DNA from: Leptospira sp.
GTDB lineage: Bacteria; Spirochaetota; Leptospiria; Leptospirales; Leptospiraceae
Length of the DNA stretch: 34,529 nucleotides
Direction of reading: 5' to 3'
NCBI GenBank assembly: GCA_027531445.1
Contig: JAPZRK010000076.1
Location: forward strand, 1 to 34,529
Part shown: positions 1 to 7,689 of the stretch, piece after piece
Numbering within the stretch: the first letter of the stretch is position 1
How the letters are laid out: the number at the start of each line of letters is the position of its first letter
The notes under the pieces: generated by a model
Database searches by the model: none
Seen by the model: the letters and a program-made list of their open reading frames with translations, nothing else
Told to the model about the DNA's origin: nothing
Position numbers and translations under genes: made by a program

Positions 1-1526
1 AAGGAAGCCATGATGGCATCACCTATGGTTTTGATAATGGTTCCTTTCTCTTTTTTTACGATTGCATATGCCTTGATAAAGTGTTCTCTTACTTGTAAAA
101 AAGCCCCATGATCCCCGACCGTTTCATAAAATTGAGTAGAGCCAACTATATCTGTGAAAAGTAATGTTTGAACACCGATATCTAGTTGTAAGTTGGTAGC
201 AATGGCTTCTTCAGAAAAAATATCTCGGAATTCGTTGAAATTAAAGAGTTCTTTGGGTCGTAAACTGAATTGGTCTTCCCTCCGTTCTTCCAACACGATC
301 GTGATTGGATCTGATGATTCGTTTTGGAAAACGAGATTAGGCTTTGATTTTACAAAAATTTCATTTTGTTTGTCTTCATCTAACCATACAATTTCTCTAT
401 CAACGTGTTTTTCATCAACCTCTACAATTTTAAATTGGTTTTCACCTTTTTTTCTAAGTCGAAACACTCCATGATTCAAAAGTAGATGTGAAGAAAATGC
501 TTTGCCTGGTGGAACAGACTTTGACAGAAGGATATGTTTTTTAGTCGCAGGTTCTGCGGCACAAAAAAACTGTTTTTCTACGATTCGAATCGAAGGATGT
601 ATGTGAAAGGTGACTTCGATACCTGTTTGGCCTGTTGTTTCAAAATCGATTCCACATGCTTCGCAATTATCTTTCTCAGGAAGTTCTCCCAATTTTTGAA
701 GGGATGTGCGAACTCCTCTACAATGCGGACAGATGACATCCCAACTCAAAGTGAAAAGTCCGTGCCTACATCCAAATAAAAATAATTTAAGTGCCTCTTC
801 GAAATCAATTTTTAACTTTTTGCTAATTTCTTTGACTCGAATCCGATACAAATCATTATCACCGGTCTTTCGAATATAATCATATACCGAATCAATAACT
901 TCTTCTTTGATTCCAGATTTGATTAAATTTGGCTTCTCTTGGTCTAATTTTTCAGGATGAAGCCATTGCACATCACCTACAAATGAGGTGGGATTTTGTA
1001 TGAGATTGGATGATTCATATGCGGCATTGGCACGTACTTGAATTTCTCTTTGGATGTCTTTTAGGGCTAGGTCAAAACTCTTTTGCACGTTGGGAAGTGA
1101 GATTTGTAATAACTTTCGCATGAAAATATTTTTAGGAATGAAGCCAAAATAGATATATAACCTGGATCTTGTCTCTCCATACGGTTCTAAGAGAAAGCGA
1201 CTTCGTAAGTAATGAGTGAAACCTTTTGTGTAAATGCGTGCATTGCCGATTTCTTTGAGGTATTCCCACTCCCAGGGAACTTCTTCCCATTCCAAATGAA
1301 TGCCTACTTGTTTGGCGGTGCCGTGCAATCGTCCTTCTATTTCTTCATACTTGAATTTTGGAAGTCCCATTCTATAATTGAATGAGGAGGTATCGATCAA
1401 ATAGGGCCATATATCTTCTCTTGATACTTTGAGTTCAAATTCCCATAACGAATCAATCGGCGTTGAAAGTTTTAACCATTTTGGATCCCAAGGGTACTTT
1501 GATAGTATATAATTTATATCAATCAT
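1..1526 (-). CDS. Class III adenylate/guanylate cyclase with DUF5939 region (3' part outside window)
   Basis: About 508 codons are visible, and the C-terminal end lies beyond the left edge. Residues 20-160 look like an SRPBCC/polyketide-cyclase-like fold (seen only as pattern). Residues 180-340 match my recollection of DUF5939, including a four-cysteine zinc-ribbon-like site (C266/C269 and C288/C291). The class III cyclase domain starts near residue 450: FTDIVGST carries the first metal-binding Asp (D459), and TIGDA carries the second (D503). Such enzymes make cAMP or cGMP from ATP or GTP. The residues that fix the substrate base lie outside the window, so the product is unknown. The ATG at 1526 overlaps the stop of the upstream GH5 gene as ATGA, so this is the last visible gene of a three-gene operon. 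There is no membrane segment in the visible part, so it is probably cytosolic. Confidence 0.88.
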   Translation of the reverse strand, partial: MIDINYILSKYPWDPKWLKLSTPIDSLWEFELKVSREDIWPYLIDTSSFNYRMGLPKFKYEEIEGRLHGTAKQVGIHLEWEEVPWEWEYLKEIGNARIYTKGFTHYLRSRFLLEPYGETRSRLYIYFGFIPKNIFMRKLLQISLPNVQKSFDLALKDIQREIQVRANAAYESSNLIQNPTSFVGDVQWLHPEKLDQEKPNLIKSGIKEEVIDSVYDYIRKTGDNDLYRIRVKEISKKLKIDFEEALKLFLFGCRHGLFTLSWDVICPHCRGVRTSLQKLGELPEKDNCEACGIDFETTGQTGIEVTFHIHPSIRIVEKQFFCAAEPATKKHILLSKSVPPGKAFSSHLLLNHGVFRLRKKGENQFKIVEVDEKHVDREIVWLDEDKQNEIFVKSKPNLVFQNESSDPITIVLEERREDQFSLRPKELFNFNEFRDIFSEEAIATNLQLDIGVQTLLFTDIVGSTQFYETVGDHGAFLQVREHFIKAYAIVKKEKGTIIKTIGDAIMAS

Positions 1527-3496
1527 AATCTGTGTAGGATAACTTTCGCCTTCCCTTCGTTATTTGCAATGACTTCTAAAATTCCATTTTGATCGCCCAT
1601 GATTCTACAGTTTAGACATTCCGACGAAACACCTTTGGGATAAACAAATCTCGGAATTACAATGAGTGTAGGAGCGTTAATTTGTGTGTCTACTTGCCAT
1701 TCAAATATAAAGGTGCCGGAGGATTGGATAAACTTCATTTGGAGTGGGGTCCCTTGGGTCGCGTAGGCATATGGCCTACAAAAACCTTCGATGGCGCGAC
1801 CGCCGCCACCATACAAATCCACATCGGCGCCAGGAATCTTTTGGTCTTTTGAATAGATGCTTAAATCTTCCTGGTTCCAGCCGTCGCCCTTCATCAAATC
1901 ATTTTCATTGGAAGCTGTATAGTTCCAAAGTGTATTATTTAAGAAGAGAGTGTCCATCGCATCATACATACAAGTCAGCGCAAGGATATGGCTTTTCCAT
2001 ATTTTGTTTGAGCGCATTCCGGCTTTCCATAGTTTGTAAGCCTTTCCTGCTTTCAGATCAAACGGAATGCCAAACTCTCCGATCAGTGTGGGAATTCCAT
2101 TTGCGATTTTGGAACTTGCATTTTTAATCCGCGATAGATGTCGGACATACATCTTGACAACCCCACCTTTTCCGAAGACGGGTACCTTAAATATTGGATC
2201 AATGGTGATCGGATAGACAAACTTTTTGAAAATGAGAGTTAACAGGTCATACCAATGAGTCGCATTAACAGAATTTGGTGGAAGAGGAGCATTGAACTCC
2301 GGTTTCATAATTCCATCTGCGGCCTCTCTTTCTGCAAATGTCATCCAATCCTCTCGCAATGATCGAATGGTATCTCCCACCTTACGAATAAAAGGTATCA
2401 TATAATCTCTATCAAAATCGATCGGTTGACCATTTACATTTTGAAAGAAATCATTTTTTTCGATAAAGGGAGTTCCGTCTTTTGTGAGTGTCCACGCACC
2501 CTCCAATTGGAAAGGGTCACCGGGTGAGTTGTCAGTCCAGATTGATATTTTGTTCGGATTGATTTCTTGGTTGTAGGCTGGAACGTATCCTCCCTTTAAA
2601 ACAGAAAGTTTCAGGTATGGTAGTTCGATGGTATGTCCATGTGAAGAAAAAAGTGCATCGATCGGAGACCAAGCCAATCCAGGTTTTGCTGGTTCTTCTG
2701 CAGTGCCTTTTAATCCTCTGTCATTCATGGCTCGACCGATAAAACCTTTACCTGGTTCGTTGAGAGAGTCAAACCCGAGCACATGATCAAAATGTAAGAT
2801 ACGTTTTCCAACTTCTGTCATTGAGTTTAAGTAATGACTTTGCAAATAATCTTGGACATTCATCCCATCGATCATAAAAGAAGGAGCAAAATCTTTTCCA
2901 CCGAAGAATAATGTCCACATGATCGCATTGGCACTAAAACGATAGTTTTGCGACCAGCACATAGTTGGGTAATTGTTTTCTTGTCTAGTTCCAGGTTTTG
3001 AATAATCGTATCTGCCCTGCATTACAATTGCCGCATCAGCTTCTGTGAATTTTGAAAAATCCATACCAATCTTTTCAAAAAGCCAGCCTGGTGCCCCGTC
3101 ACCTCCTGACATTCTCGACCAAACGTCCTGATGAAAGTCTATAAAAAGGTAAAATCCATAATCGCCAGCCAATCGCACAATTTCAGTTAGGTAGTCTAGA
3201 TACTCTATATCGTACAAACTTGGACCTTTGTGTTCCACTGCTTCCCAAGTCGTAAGAAGTCGCAGACAATTGAATCCCCACTTTTTCAAACGCAAAAAAT
3301 GTTCATCGGCTTCCGCTAAGGGAAAAGGCCTTCCAATGAAACTGACATCAAGATGGTCCTTGAAATCTGTGGGAAAATGTGTTCCGCCATTGGGGTAGGG
3401 AACTTTTGTATCACCGCCGAGATTGACTCCTCGGAGGATCACCTTACGGCCTTGAGGATCGGTAAACCATTCACTAGTTGCTTTCAATCGGTTCAT
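1523..3496 (-). CDS. Glycoside hydrolase family 5, endoglycoceramidase/glucosylceramidase-like
   Basis: This 657-residue protein has a GH5 TIM barrel. Visible motifs are RGVNLGG (22-28), the strand and loop DFHQDVWSR with SGGDGAP just after (120-136), SLNEPG with the predicted acid/base E247, ATHWYD (412-417), and LIGEFGIP with the predicted nucleophile E474. The GGDGAP loop and long insertions resemble endoglycoceramidases and the fungal EGCrP-type glucosylceramide/steryl-glucoside hydrolases (GH5_12-like) more than cellulases. The last ~90 residues look like a beta-sandwich, as in that family. No signal peptide is visible, which fits an intracellular glycolipid hydrolase. Start and stop both overlap neighbours by four bases (ATGA), so translation is probably coupled to the membrane protein before it and the cyclase after it. 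The substrate is inferred, not shown. Confidence 0.85.
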   Translation of the reverse strand: MNRLKATSEWFTDPQGRKVILRGVNLGGDTKVPYPNGGTHFPTDFKDHLDVSFIGRPFPLAEADEHFLRLKKWGFNCLRLLTTWEAVEHKGPSLYDIEYLDYLTEIVRLAGDYGFYLFIDFHQDVWSRMSGGDGAPGWLFEKIGMDFSKFTEADAAIVMQGRYDYSKPGTRQENNYPTMCWSQNYRFSANAIMWTLFFGGKDFAPSFMIDGMNVQDYLQSHYLNSMTEVGKRILHFDHVLGFDSLNEPGKGFIGRAMNDRGLKGTAEEPAKPGLAWSPIDALFSSHGHTIELPYLKLSVLKGGYVPAYNQEINPNKISIWTDNSPGDPFQLEGAWTLTKDGTPFIEKNDFFQNVNGQPIDFDRDYMIPFIRKVGDTIRSLREDWMTFAEREAADGIMKPEFNAPLPPNSVNATHWYDLLTLIFKKFVYPITIDPIFKVPVFGKGGVVKMYVRHLSRIKNASSKIANGIPTLIGEFGIPFDLKAGKAYKLWKAGMRSNKIWKSHILALTCMYDAMDTLFLNNTLWNYTASNENDLMKGDGWNQEDLSIYSKDQKIPGADVDLYGGGGRAIEGFCRPYAYATQGTPLQMKFIQSSGTFIFEWQVDTQINAPTLIVIPRFVYPKGVSSECLNCRIMGDQNGILEVIANNEGKAKVILHRL

Positions 3497-4794
3497 TGGA
3501 AGGATTCATCCTTTGTTTGGAAAAGTTGATAATAACCTAATAGAAAATAGAACATGATGAGGACTTCATCATCTTGAAAGTAACATTGTAATAATCCAGA
3601 AAAGAAAAATCCGGAAAGTGAAAGGACCATAAATAAATGTTCTCGCGGGAGTTGGTTATTTAGCATCCCAAAGACGATAAAACCACCTAGCAGGAGATAT
3701 AAGACAACTTGTGGGATTCCAAAAATGGTCGCCAAATGAAAGTAATCATTATGGGCATGACCTCTTTGTGTGACTTCGTAGAAGTAGGCAAGTTCAGGAT
3801 GTTCAAGTTCTTTTGCTTTTCTGGAAATTTCGATTTCTTTGGGGTAAGCGCCTGCACCGATTCCAAAAATTGGATTTGATTTGATCAGAGGAAATGTAGA
3901 ATCCCAAATAAACGTCCGACCCGAATCTGTGTGTTTTTCAGATCCAAAAATGGGTTGGATTATTTTTTGTATGGGAGATGGAACAAAGTATAAAACTCCC
4001 AAACTGATAACAAGAAGAGCCAAAAGAGCCAGTACATTTCGAATCGTCTTTTTAGAAAATTCTTTGTTGATAATTGTTAATATATAGATGCCCAGTAATA
4101 TGCTTACCGCCGAACCTAGCATCGCAGAACGAGCGCTATTGAATAAAAAAACAATTGTAATTAAAAGAAATGATATCGTACGAATGAATTTTTCTTTTAT
4201 TTGAAGGTGTTGTTTCCAAGCGTCATAGGCTTTGAAAAAAAAGAAAGGAAACACAAACGATGTAAGTCCACCAAAAGTAAGGTGTGTGTTCATGAGTCCG
4301 ATAGGAAGGTAAAGGTCTATCCCCCAAAAAGATCCATAATGGTGTTGGAAAGGCCAAGTGAGTGAGGTCCGGTAAAGGTCAGATATGATGCGTGACAAAC
4401 GTGTTTCGGAAAAAATGGAAACGAAGCCAGTGACGAGAATTGTGTATGCGAATATTTGAAAGGCTTTGGAGATCTTTGTTTTGTCGTCTTCCTTTACACC
4501 TTGCAATACGAAAAATGCAGAGACCAAAAAGATATCTTTCAATTCCCCTTTCCATGCAAGTGCGATCGCCGATGTATCAAATCCATTGGCAAACAAATGG
4601 TAAATGAAAGAAAGTAACTGCCATGAATAAAAGGAAACCAATAGAAGGAACACTCCAGAGCGAATGTTTCCTTTTTCTTTTAAAAACAAATACGACAAAA
4701 AAGAAAGAATGAGAAAAAGCTGGCTCAAAGAAACTGAAATAGCGCAGGAAATGATGGACAAACAAAGAAACGATAAATAGGATCGGTATAACAT
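3493..4794 (-). CDS. O-antigen ligase / Wzy-like polytopic membrane protein
   Basis: The protein has 433 residues with roughly ten to twelve hydrophobic segments. The large periplasmic loop and following helices carry the usual O-antigen ligase (Wzy_C) pattern: SGRTFIWDS, then NPIFGIGAGAYP, then GHAHNDYFHLATIFG. The family includes WaaL ligases, Wzy polymerases and some protein O-glycosyl ligases. These cannot be told apart from this sequence, and the gene is not in a classical O-antigen cluster. Its stop overlaps the GH5 start by four bases. The ATG at 4794 has no clear Shine-Dalgarno sequence. Only 49 bases separate it from the preferred start of the divergent GT4 gene, so the two promoters must overlap. 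The inner-membrane location is inferred from hydrophobicity. Confidence 0.82.
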   Translation of the reverse strand: MLYRSYLSFLCLSIISCAISVSLSQLFLILSFLSYLFLKEKGNIRSGVFLLLVSFYSWQLLSFIYHLFANGFDTSAIALAWKGELKDIFLVSAFFVLQGVKEDDKTKISKAFQIFAYTILVTGFVSIFSETRLSRIISDLYRTSLTWPFQHHYGSFWGIDLYLPIGLMNTHLTFGGLTSFVFPFFFFKAYDAWKQHLQIKEKFIRTISFLLITIVFLFNSARSAMLGSAVSILLGIYILTIINKEFSKKTIRNVLALLALLVISLGVLYFVPSPIQKIIQPIFGSEKHTDSGRTFIWDSTFPLIKSNPIFGIGAGAYPKEIEISRKAKELEHPELAYFYEVTQRGHAHNDYFHLATIFGIPQVVLYLLLGGFIVFGMLNNQLPREHLFMVLSLSGFFFSGLLQCYFQDDEVLIMFYFLLGYYQLFQTKDESFQ

Positions 4795-4830
4795 TTCTGT
4801 AGCTTAGCCTATAGGAGTGATTCATTTTGT

Positions 4831-4837
4831 AAAGAGG
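4831..4837 (+). promoter_or_regulatory. Ribosome binding site that favours a TTG start at 4844
   Basis: AAAGAGG lies six bases before TTG 4844. An in-frame GTG at 4817 would add nine residues, but its GGA abuts the start codon. The product from 4844 begins MRVLYFSDTFLP, the usual N-terminus of GT4 enzymes. Confidence 0.6.
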
Positions 4838-4843
4838 TTCCGC

Positions 4844-6127
4844 TTGAGAGTTCTTTATTTTTCTGATACTTTCCTTCCCAAAACTGACGGAGTCGCTGTC
4901 TCTATCAAAAATTTCTCCGAACTTCTTACATTACGCGGTCATGAGTTTACCATTTGTGCCCCCAGATACGGTGAAGATGACTTCGAAAGAATGGGTGACA
5001 ATATCCATGTCATCCGATTTCGGTCTGGTTTTTTGCCAAGTTATCCAGATATCAAAGTAGTCCTACCATCCCCAGGCAAAATCAAAAAAGTCATCGAAGA
5101 ATTTAAGCCGGACATCATACACATACATACCCCTGGGCTCATGGGTCTCTATGCGATCAATGCGGCCGAGAGGTATGGTATTCCCACCATCGGCACCTAT
5201 CATACTCTGATGGCTGAACAAGAGATGTATGTTTCCTTTTACAGATTGTTTAAACTAGATAAACTGTTTTTAAAAATAAACAAATTTAAAAAGAAACTCA
5301 ATATCGATGAGTTGGACAAATTTGTAAAATTTGAAAATTTCAATATTCGTAAAAAAATCATTTTGAAAATTTGTAATGATTTGTATAACAGATGTGATGT
5401 TGTAATTTCTCCTAGTCATCTCATTAAAGAGCAACTGATTGAATACGGTATCCATCGACCGATTACTGTTGTGTCCAATGGGATGGACTTAAAACGATTT
5501 ACCGGAAAGGTAAAGTCTCTAAATACTGACGCACCGAAAATTTTACATGTAGGTCGTATCTCTTACGAAAAAAATTGTGATGTCGTCATCAATTCGTTTA
5601 AGCTTGTAAAGGAGAAGTTTCCCAAGGCAACCCTTACGATTATCGGTGAAGGACCCGCTATTGAATCATTAAAACGACAAGCTGAACATTTAGAAATACA
5701 AAACGATGTTATTTTTACTGGTTTTGTTCCCAATGCAGAGTTACACAACATCTACCCACAATATGATTTATTTTTAACTGCCTCTACAATGGAAACACAA
5801 GGTTTGGTAGTTCTCGAAGCAATAGCTTGCGGATTGCCTGCAATTGGTGTAGATTCATTTGCATTACCCGAACTCATTCACGATGGTAAAAATGGTTACA
5901 TATCGCCACCGTTTGATGTGAAAGACCTTGCCGAAAAAACCGTGATGTTGCTATCAGATAAGGATCGTTATTCTGAGTTTTCTAAACAATCCATCCAGAT
6001 TGCATCCGAACATGAAATGGACAAATGTGTCGATGACATGGAACAAGTTTATGAAAAAGTGATTGAAGCGATGAAAGGCAAAGAGAAAAAAATGAGTCTG
6101 TTTGAAATGTTAATGGACTTTATGTAA
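4844..6127 (+). CDS. GT4-family glycosyltransferase, possibly glycolipid-forming
   Basis: From TTG 4844 the product is 427 residues (436 if GTG 4817 is used). It has a GT-B fold: the N-terminal pattern is DTFLPKTDGVAVSIKN, followed by IHIHTPGLMG and later SPSHLIKEQL, VSNGMDLKRF and HVGRISYEKN. The C-terminal donor-site motif is EX7E (ETQGLVVLE). The family uses nucleotide sugars and retains anomeric configuration. The arrangement resembles diacylglycerol glucosyltransferases and PimB-like mannosyltransferases. A lysine-rich insertion of about 50 residues near residues 130-185 could hold the enzyme on the membrane. The gene diverges from the ligase-GH5-cyclase operon and ends 11 bases before the convergent perRA stop. 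The acceptor is unknown; a membrane lipid is a reasonable guess. Confidence 0.85.
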   Translation: MRVLYFSDTFLPKTDGVAVSIKNFSELLTLRGHEFTICAPRYGEDDFERMGDNIHVIRFRSGFLPSYPDIKVVLPSPGKIKKVIEEFKPDIIHIHTPGLMGLYAINAAERYGIPTIGTYHTLMAEQEMYVSFYRLFKLDKLFLKINKFKKKLNIDELDKFVKFENFNIRKKIILKICNDLYNRCDVVISPSHLIKEQLIEYGIHRPITVVSNGMDLKRFTGKVKSLNTDAPKILHVGRISYEKNCDVVINSFKLVKEKFPKATLTIIGEGPAIESLKRQAEHLEIQNDVIFTGFVPNAELHNIYPQYDLFLTASTMETQGLVVLEAIACGLPAIGVDSFALPELIHDGKNGYISPPFDVKDLAEKTVMLLSDKDRYSEFSKQSIQIASEHEMDKCVDDMEQVYEKVIEAMKGKEKKMSLFEMLMDFM

Positions 6128-6138
6128 ACAAATCTTTG

Positions 6139-6570
6139 TTAAACGGAGCCTTTGAGAGTGATCACAAGTCTAGATCCCTTCCACTGGGCTCCTAGCTTTT
6201 GTTCGATCTCATCCTTCATCATCGTATGGACTTTTGATTCAGTTTCTGGATCCAAATACACATCGATGATCTCTCCCGTTTCTTCATTCAATGCGTGGTG
6301 GTGTTTGTCAGTGTTGGAGTCAAAGTGAGTAATCCCACTTTTGAGTTCAAGTGTGCCAATCACACCCTTTTCAGAAAATAATTTGAGGTTATTGAATACT
6401 GTTGCACGTGAGGCATGAGGGAAATGTGCATTGACTAAGTTAAACACGTCTTCTGCCGTTAGGTGTTGGTGTTGGGAAAGGATTAGATGAGCCATCTCTA
6501 GGCGTTGAGATGTGGCTCGAATGCCAAAAGACTCCAATTTTTCTTTCGTTTTTTGGTAGTTTTGATCCAT
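6139..6570 (-). CDS. perRA: Fur-family peroxide/metal regulator PerRA
   Basis: This is a 143-residue Fur-family protein with an N-terminal winged helix (recognition helix around SRATVFNNLKLF, 54-65) and a C-terminal dimerisation domain. All five regulatory metal ligands of Bacillus PerR appear at the same spacing, shifted by one: H36, D84, H90, H92 and D103. The Asp at 103, rather than Glu, is PerR-like. The protein has no cysteine at all, so the CxxC structural zinc site of most Fur proteins is missing, as described for Leptospira PerRA. The sequence matches my recollection of L. interrogans PerRA closely (SRATxFNNLKLF, LELKSGIT, DSN, HHHA). It probably represses peroxide-defence genes and itself. 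No catalase or peroxidase gene is adjacent here. Confidence 0.9.
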   Translation of the reverse strand: MDQNYQKTKEKLESFGIRATSQRLEMAHLILSQHQHLTAEDVFNLVNAHFPHASRATVFNNLKLFSEKGVIGTLELKSGITHFDSNTDKHHHALNEETGEIIDVYLDPETESKVHTMMKDEIEQKLGAQWKGSRLVITLKGSV

Positions 6571-6608
6571 TTCTGAAAGGCTCCCGATTGCTCATTTTTT
6601 GTCAATAA

Positions 6609-6623
6609 TTAGACTAAATCTAA
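6609..6623. promoter_or_regulatory. PerR/Fur-box-like 7-1-7 inverted repeat upstream of perRA
   Basis: TTAGACTAAATCTAA is a 7-1-7 inverted repeat with six of seven positions paired, the architecture of Fur/PerR operators. It lies 39 bases upstream of the perRA start and 17 bases beyond the end of the next gene. Autoregulation is inferred. Confidence 0.5.
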
Positions 6624-6639
6624 ATGATAATCTGTGGGA

Positions 6640-7689
6640 TTAAAGTTTGGAAATTACGATCGATTTGATGATTTTTCCATCATTTGATTCCTCGTAGACC
6701 ACTTCTGACTTTAAGGAGCGAATCGGCATATACAATTGTATGGATTCAATCAGCTCATATGCCTTCAATGTATAATCCAAAATCGTAATCACGAGCCCCA
6801 GATCGATGAATCTCTCCCTGGAAATCTTTTTTAATTCCGTATCTTTTGAAAGAATCAGCCATTTGTAGACCCGAGAGGAACGATTTGCCGTCAGGATGTG
6901 GTCGATGTCCAATTTTGCTTGAGGGAGTTCCGCTTTCACTTGGTCAAATCTGATTTCCACTGGCTGATTCTTAATACGGACGTTTTCTAGTTTTTTAGAT
7001 AACTGGAGGTCAAAATAATCATCATCTACATACTGTATTGTCTCACAAGTGGAGTAGACCGTGTCACATAGATTTCCGTAATTTTTATGAAAGAAGAATA
7101 TGAGCAAAATGTCATGGTTTTTGGGATGATACAAAACCTTTGCATTATAATTTTCCATTCTTCCGTAGAGAAAAAAAGACTTAAATCTTCGATACAAATT
7201 CATGGAAATACCTAATGCATCACTAAACATCGGTATGTCGGATAGGCCCATCCCCTTATAACCGATATAATATGGTTCAAAGTGGACATTACCTTGTCGT
7301 TTGGCTATCTCTCTAAAGTATTCGAGGAATGTGTCCATTTTCGGATCATCGATTTTGATTTTGGGAACAGCAACTTCGACAACAATTTTACCATTGTTTT
7401 TTCCCAAGGCTTCCCATACTGAATCGATGACTTGATCCTCTCCAGTATAAGTCAACTTGAGACAGCTCTCATTACAAGAAATCTGTTCCTCATACTTCGC
7501 TTTATTGGGTGAAGGAAGCAGGTTTTCGATATAACTTGAATCAAACGGATCGTCTGGAGTAGGAGAGGTTCGAGTTGGATCTGAGGAGAGTTGGTGGAAA
7601 CACAACCAAACGACTGTAAAAAATGTAGCTTTTGTTAAAAATGTTTTTTGAAAAAGTCGATTACTTAAAGCAAAAAAAAAGCTTACCAT
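6640..7689 (-). CDS. Predicted exported or membrane-anchored protein of unknown function
   Basis: I do not recognise this family. From ATG 7689 the product is 349 residues. Residues 1-36 form a basic then hydrophobic segment (FFTVVWLCF core) typical of a signal peptide or single membrane anchor. The rest is soluble-looking, mixed alpha/beta, rich in Lys, Asp and Tyr, with a few cysteines (SCNESC early; CDTVYSTC in the middle) that could form disulfides outside the cytoplasm. An upstream ATG at 7812 would run 123 bases inside the GT9 gene and add a non-signal-like leader, so 7689 is preferred; there the start overlaps the GT9 stop by seven bases. The overlap suggests co-translation with DUF4254 and GT9 and an envelope-glycan-related job, but this rests on position only. 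Confidence 0.65.
   Translation of the reverse strand: MVSFFFALSNRLFQKTFLTKATFFTVVWLCFHQLSSDPTRTSPTPDDPFDSSYIENLLPSPNKAKYEEQISCNESCLKLTYTGEDQVIDSVWEALGKNNGKIVVEVAVPKIKIDDPKMDTFLEYFREIAKRQGNVHFEPYYIGYKGMGLSDIPMFSDALGISMNLYRRFKSFFLYGRMENYNAKVLYHPKNHDILLIFFFHKNYGNLCDTVYSTCETIQYVDDDYFDLQLSKKLENVRIKNQPVEIRFDQVKAELPQAKLDIDHILTANRSSRVYKWLILSKDTELKKISRERFIDLGLVITILDYTLKAYELIESIQLYMPIRSLKSEVVYEESNDGKIIKSIVISKL

Noticed and set aside
1744..2127. Open frame of 127 codons on the plus strand inside the GH5 gene
   Set aside because: It lies fully within a well-supported GH5 coding sequence on the other strand, has low-complexity composition and no ribosome binding site.
6110..6140. Terminator between the GT4 gene and perRA (AACAAA/TTTGTT)
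   Set aside because: The stem is short, has only A/T-rich pairs and lacks a T-tract.
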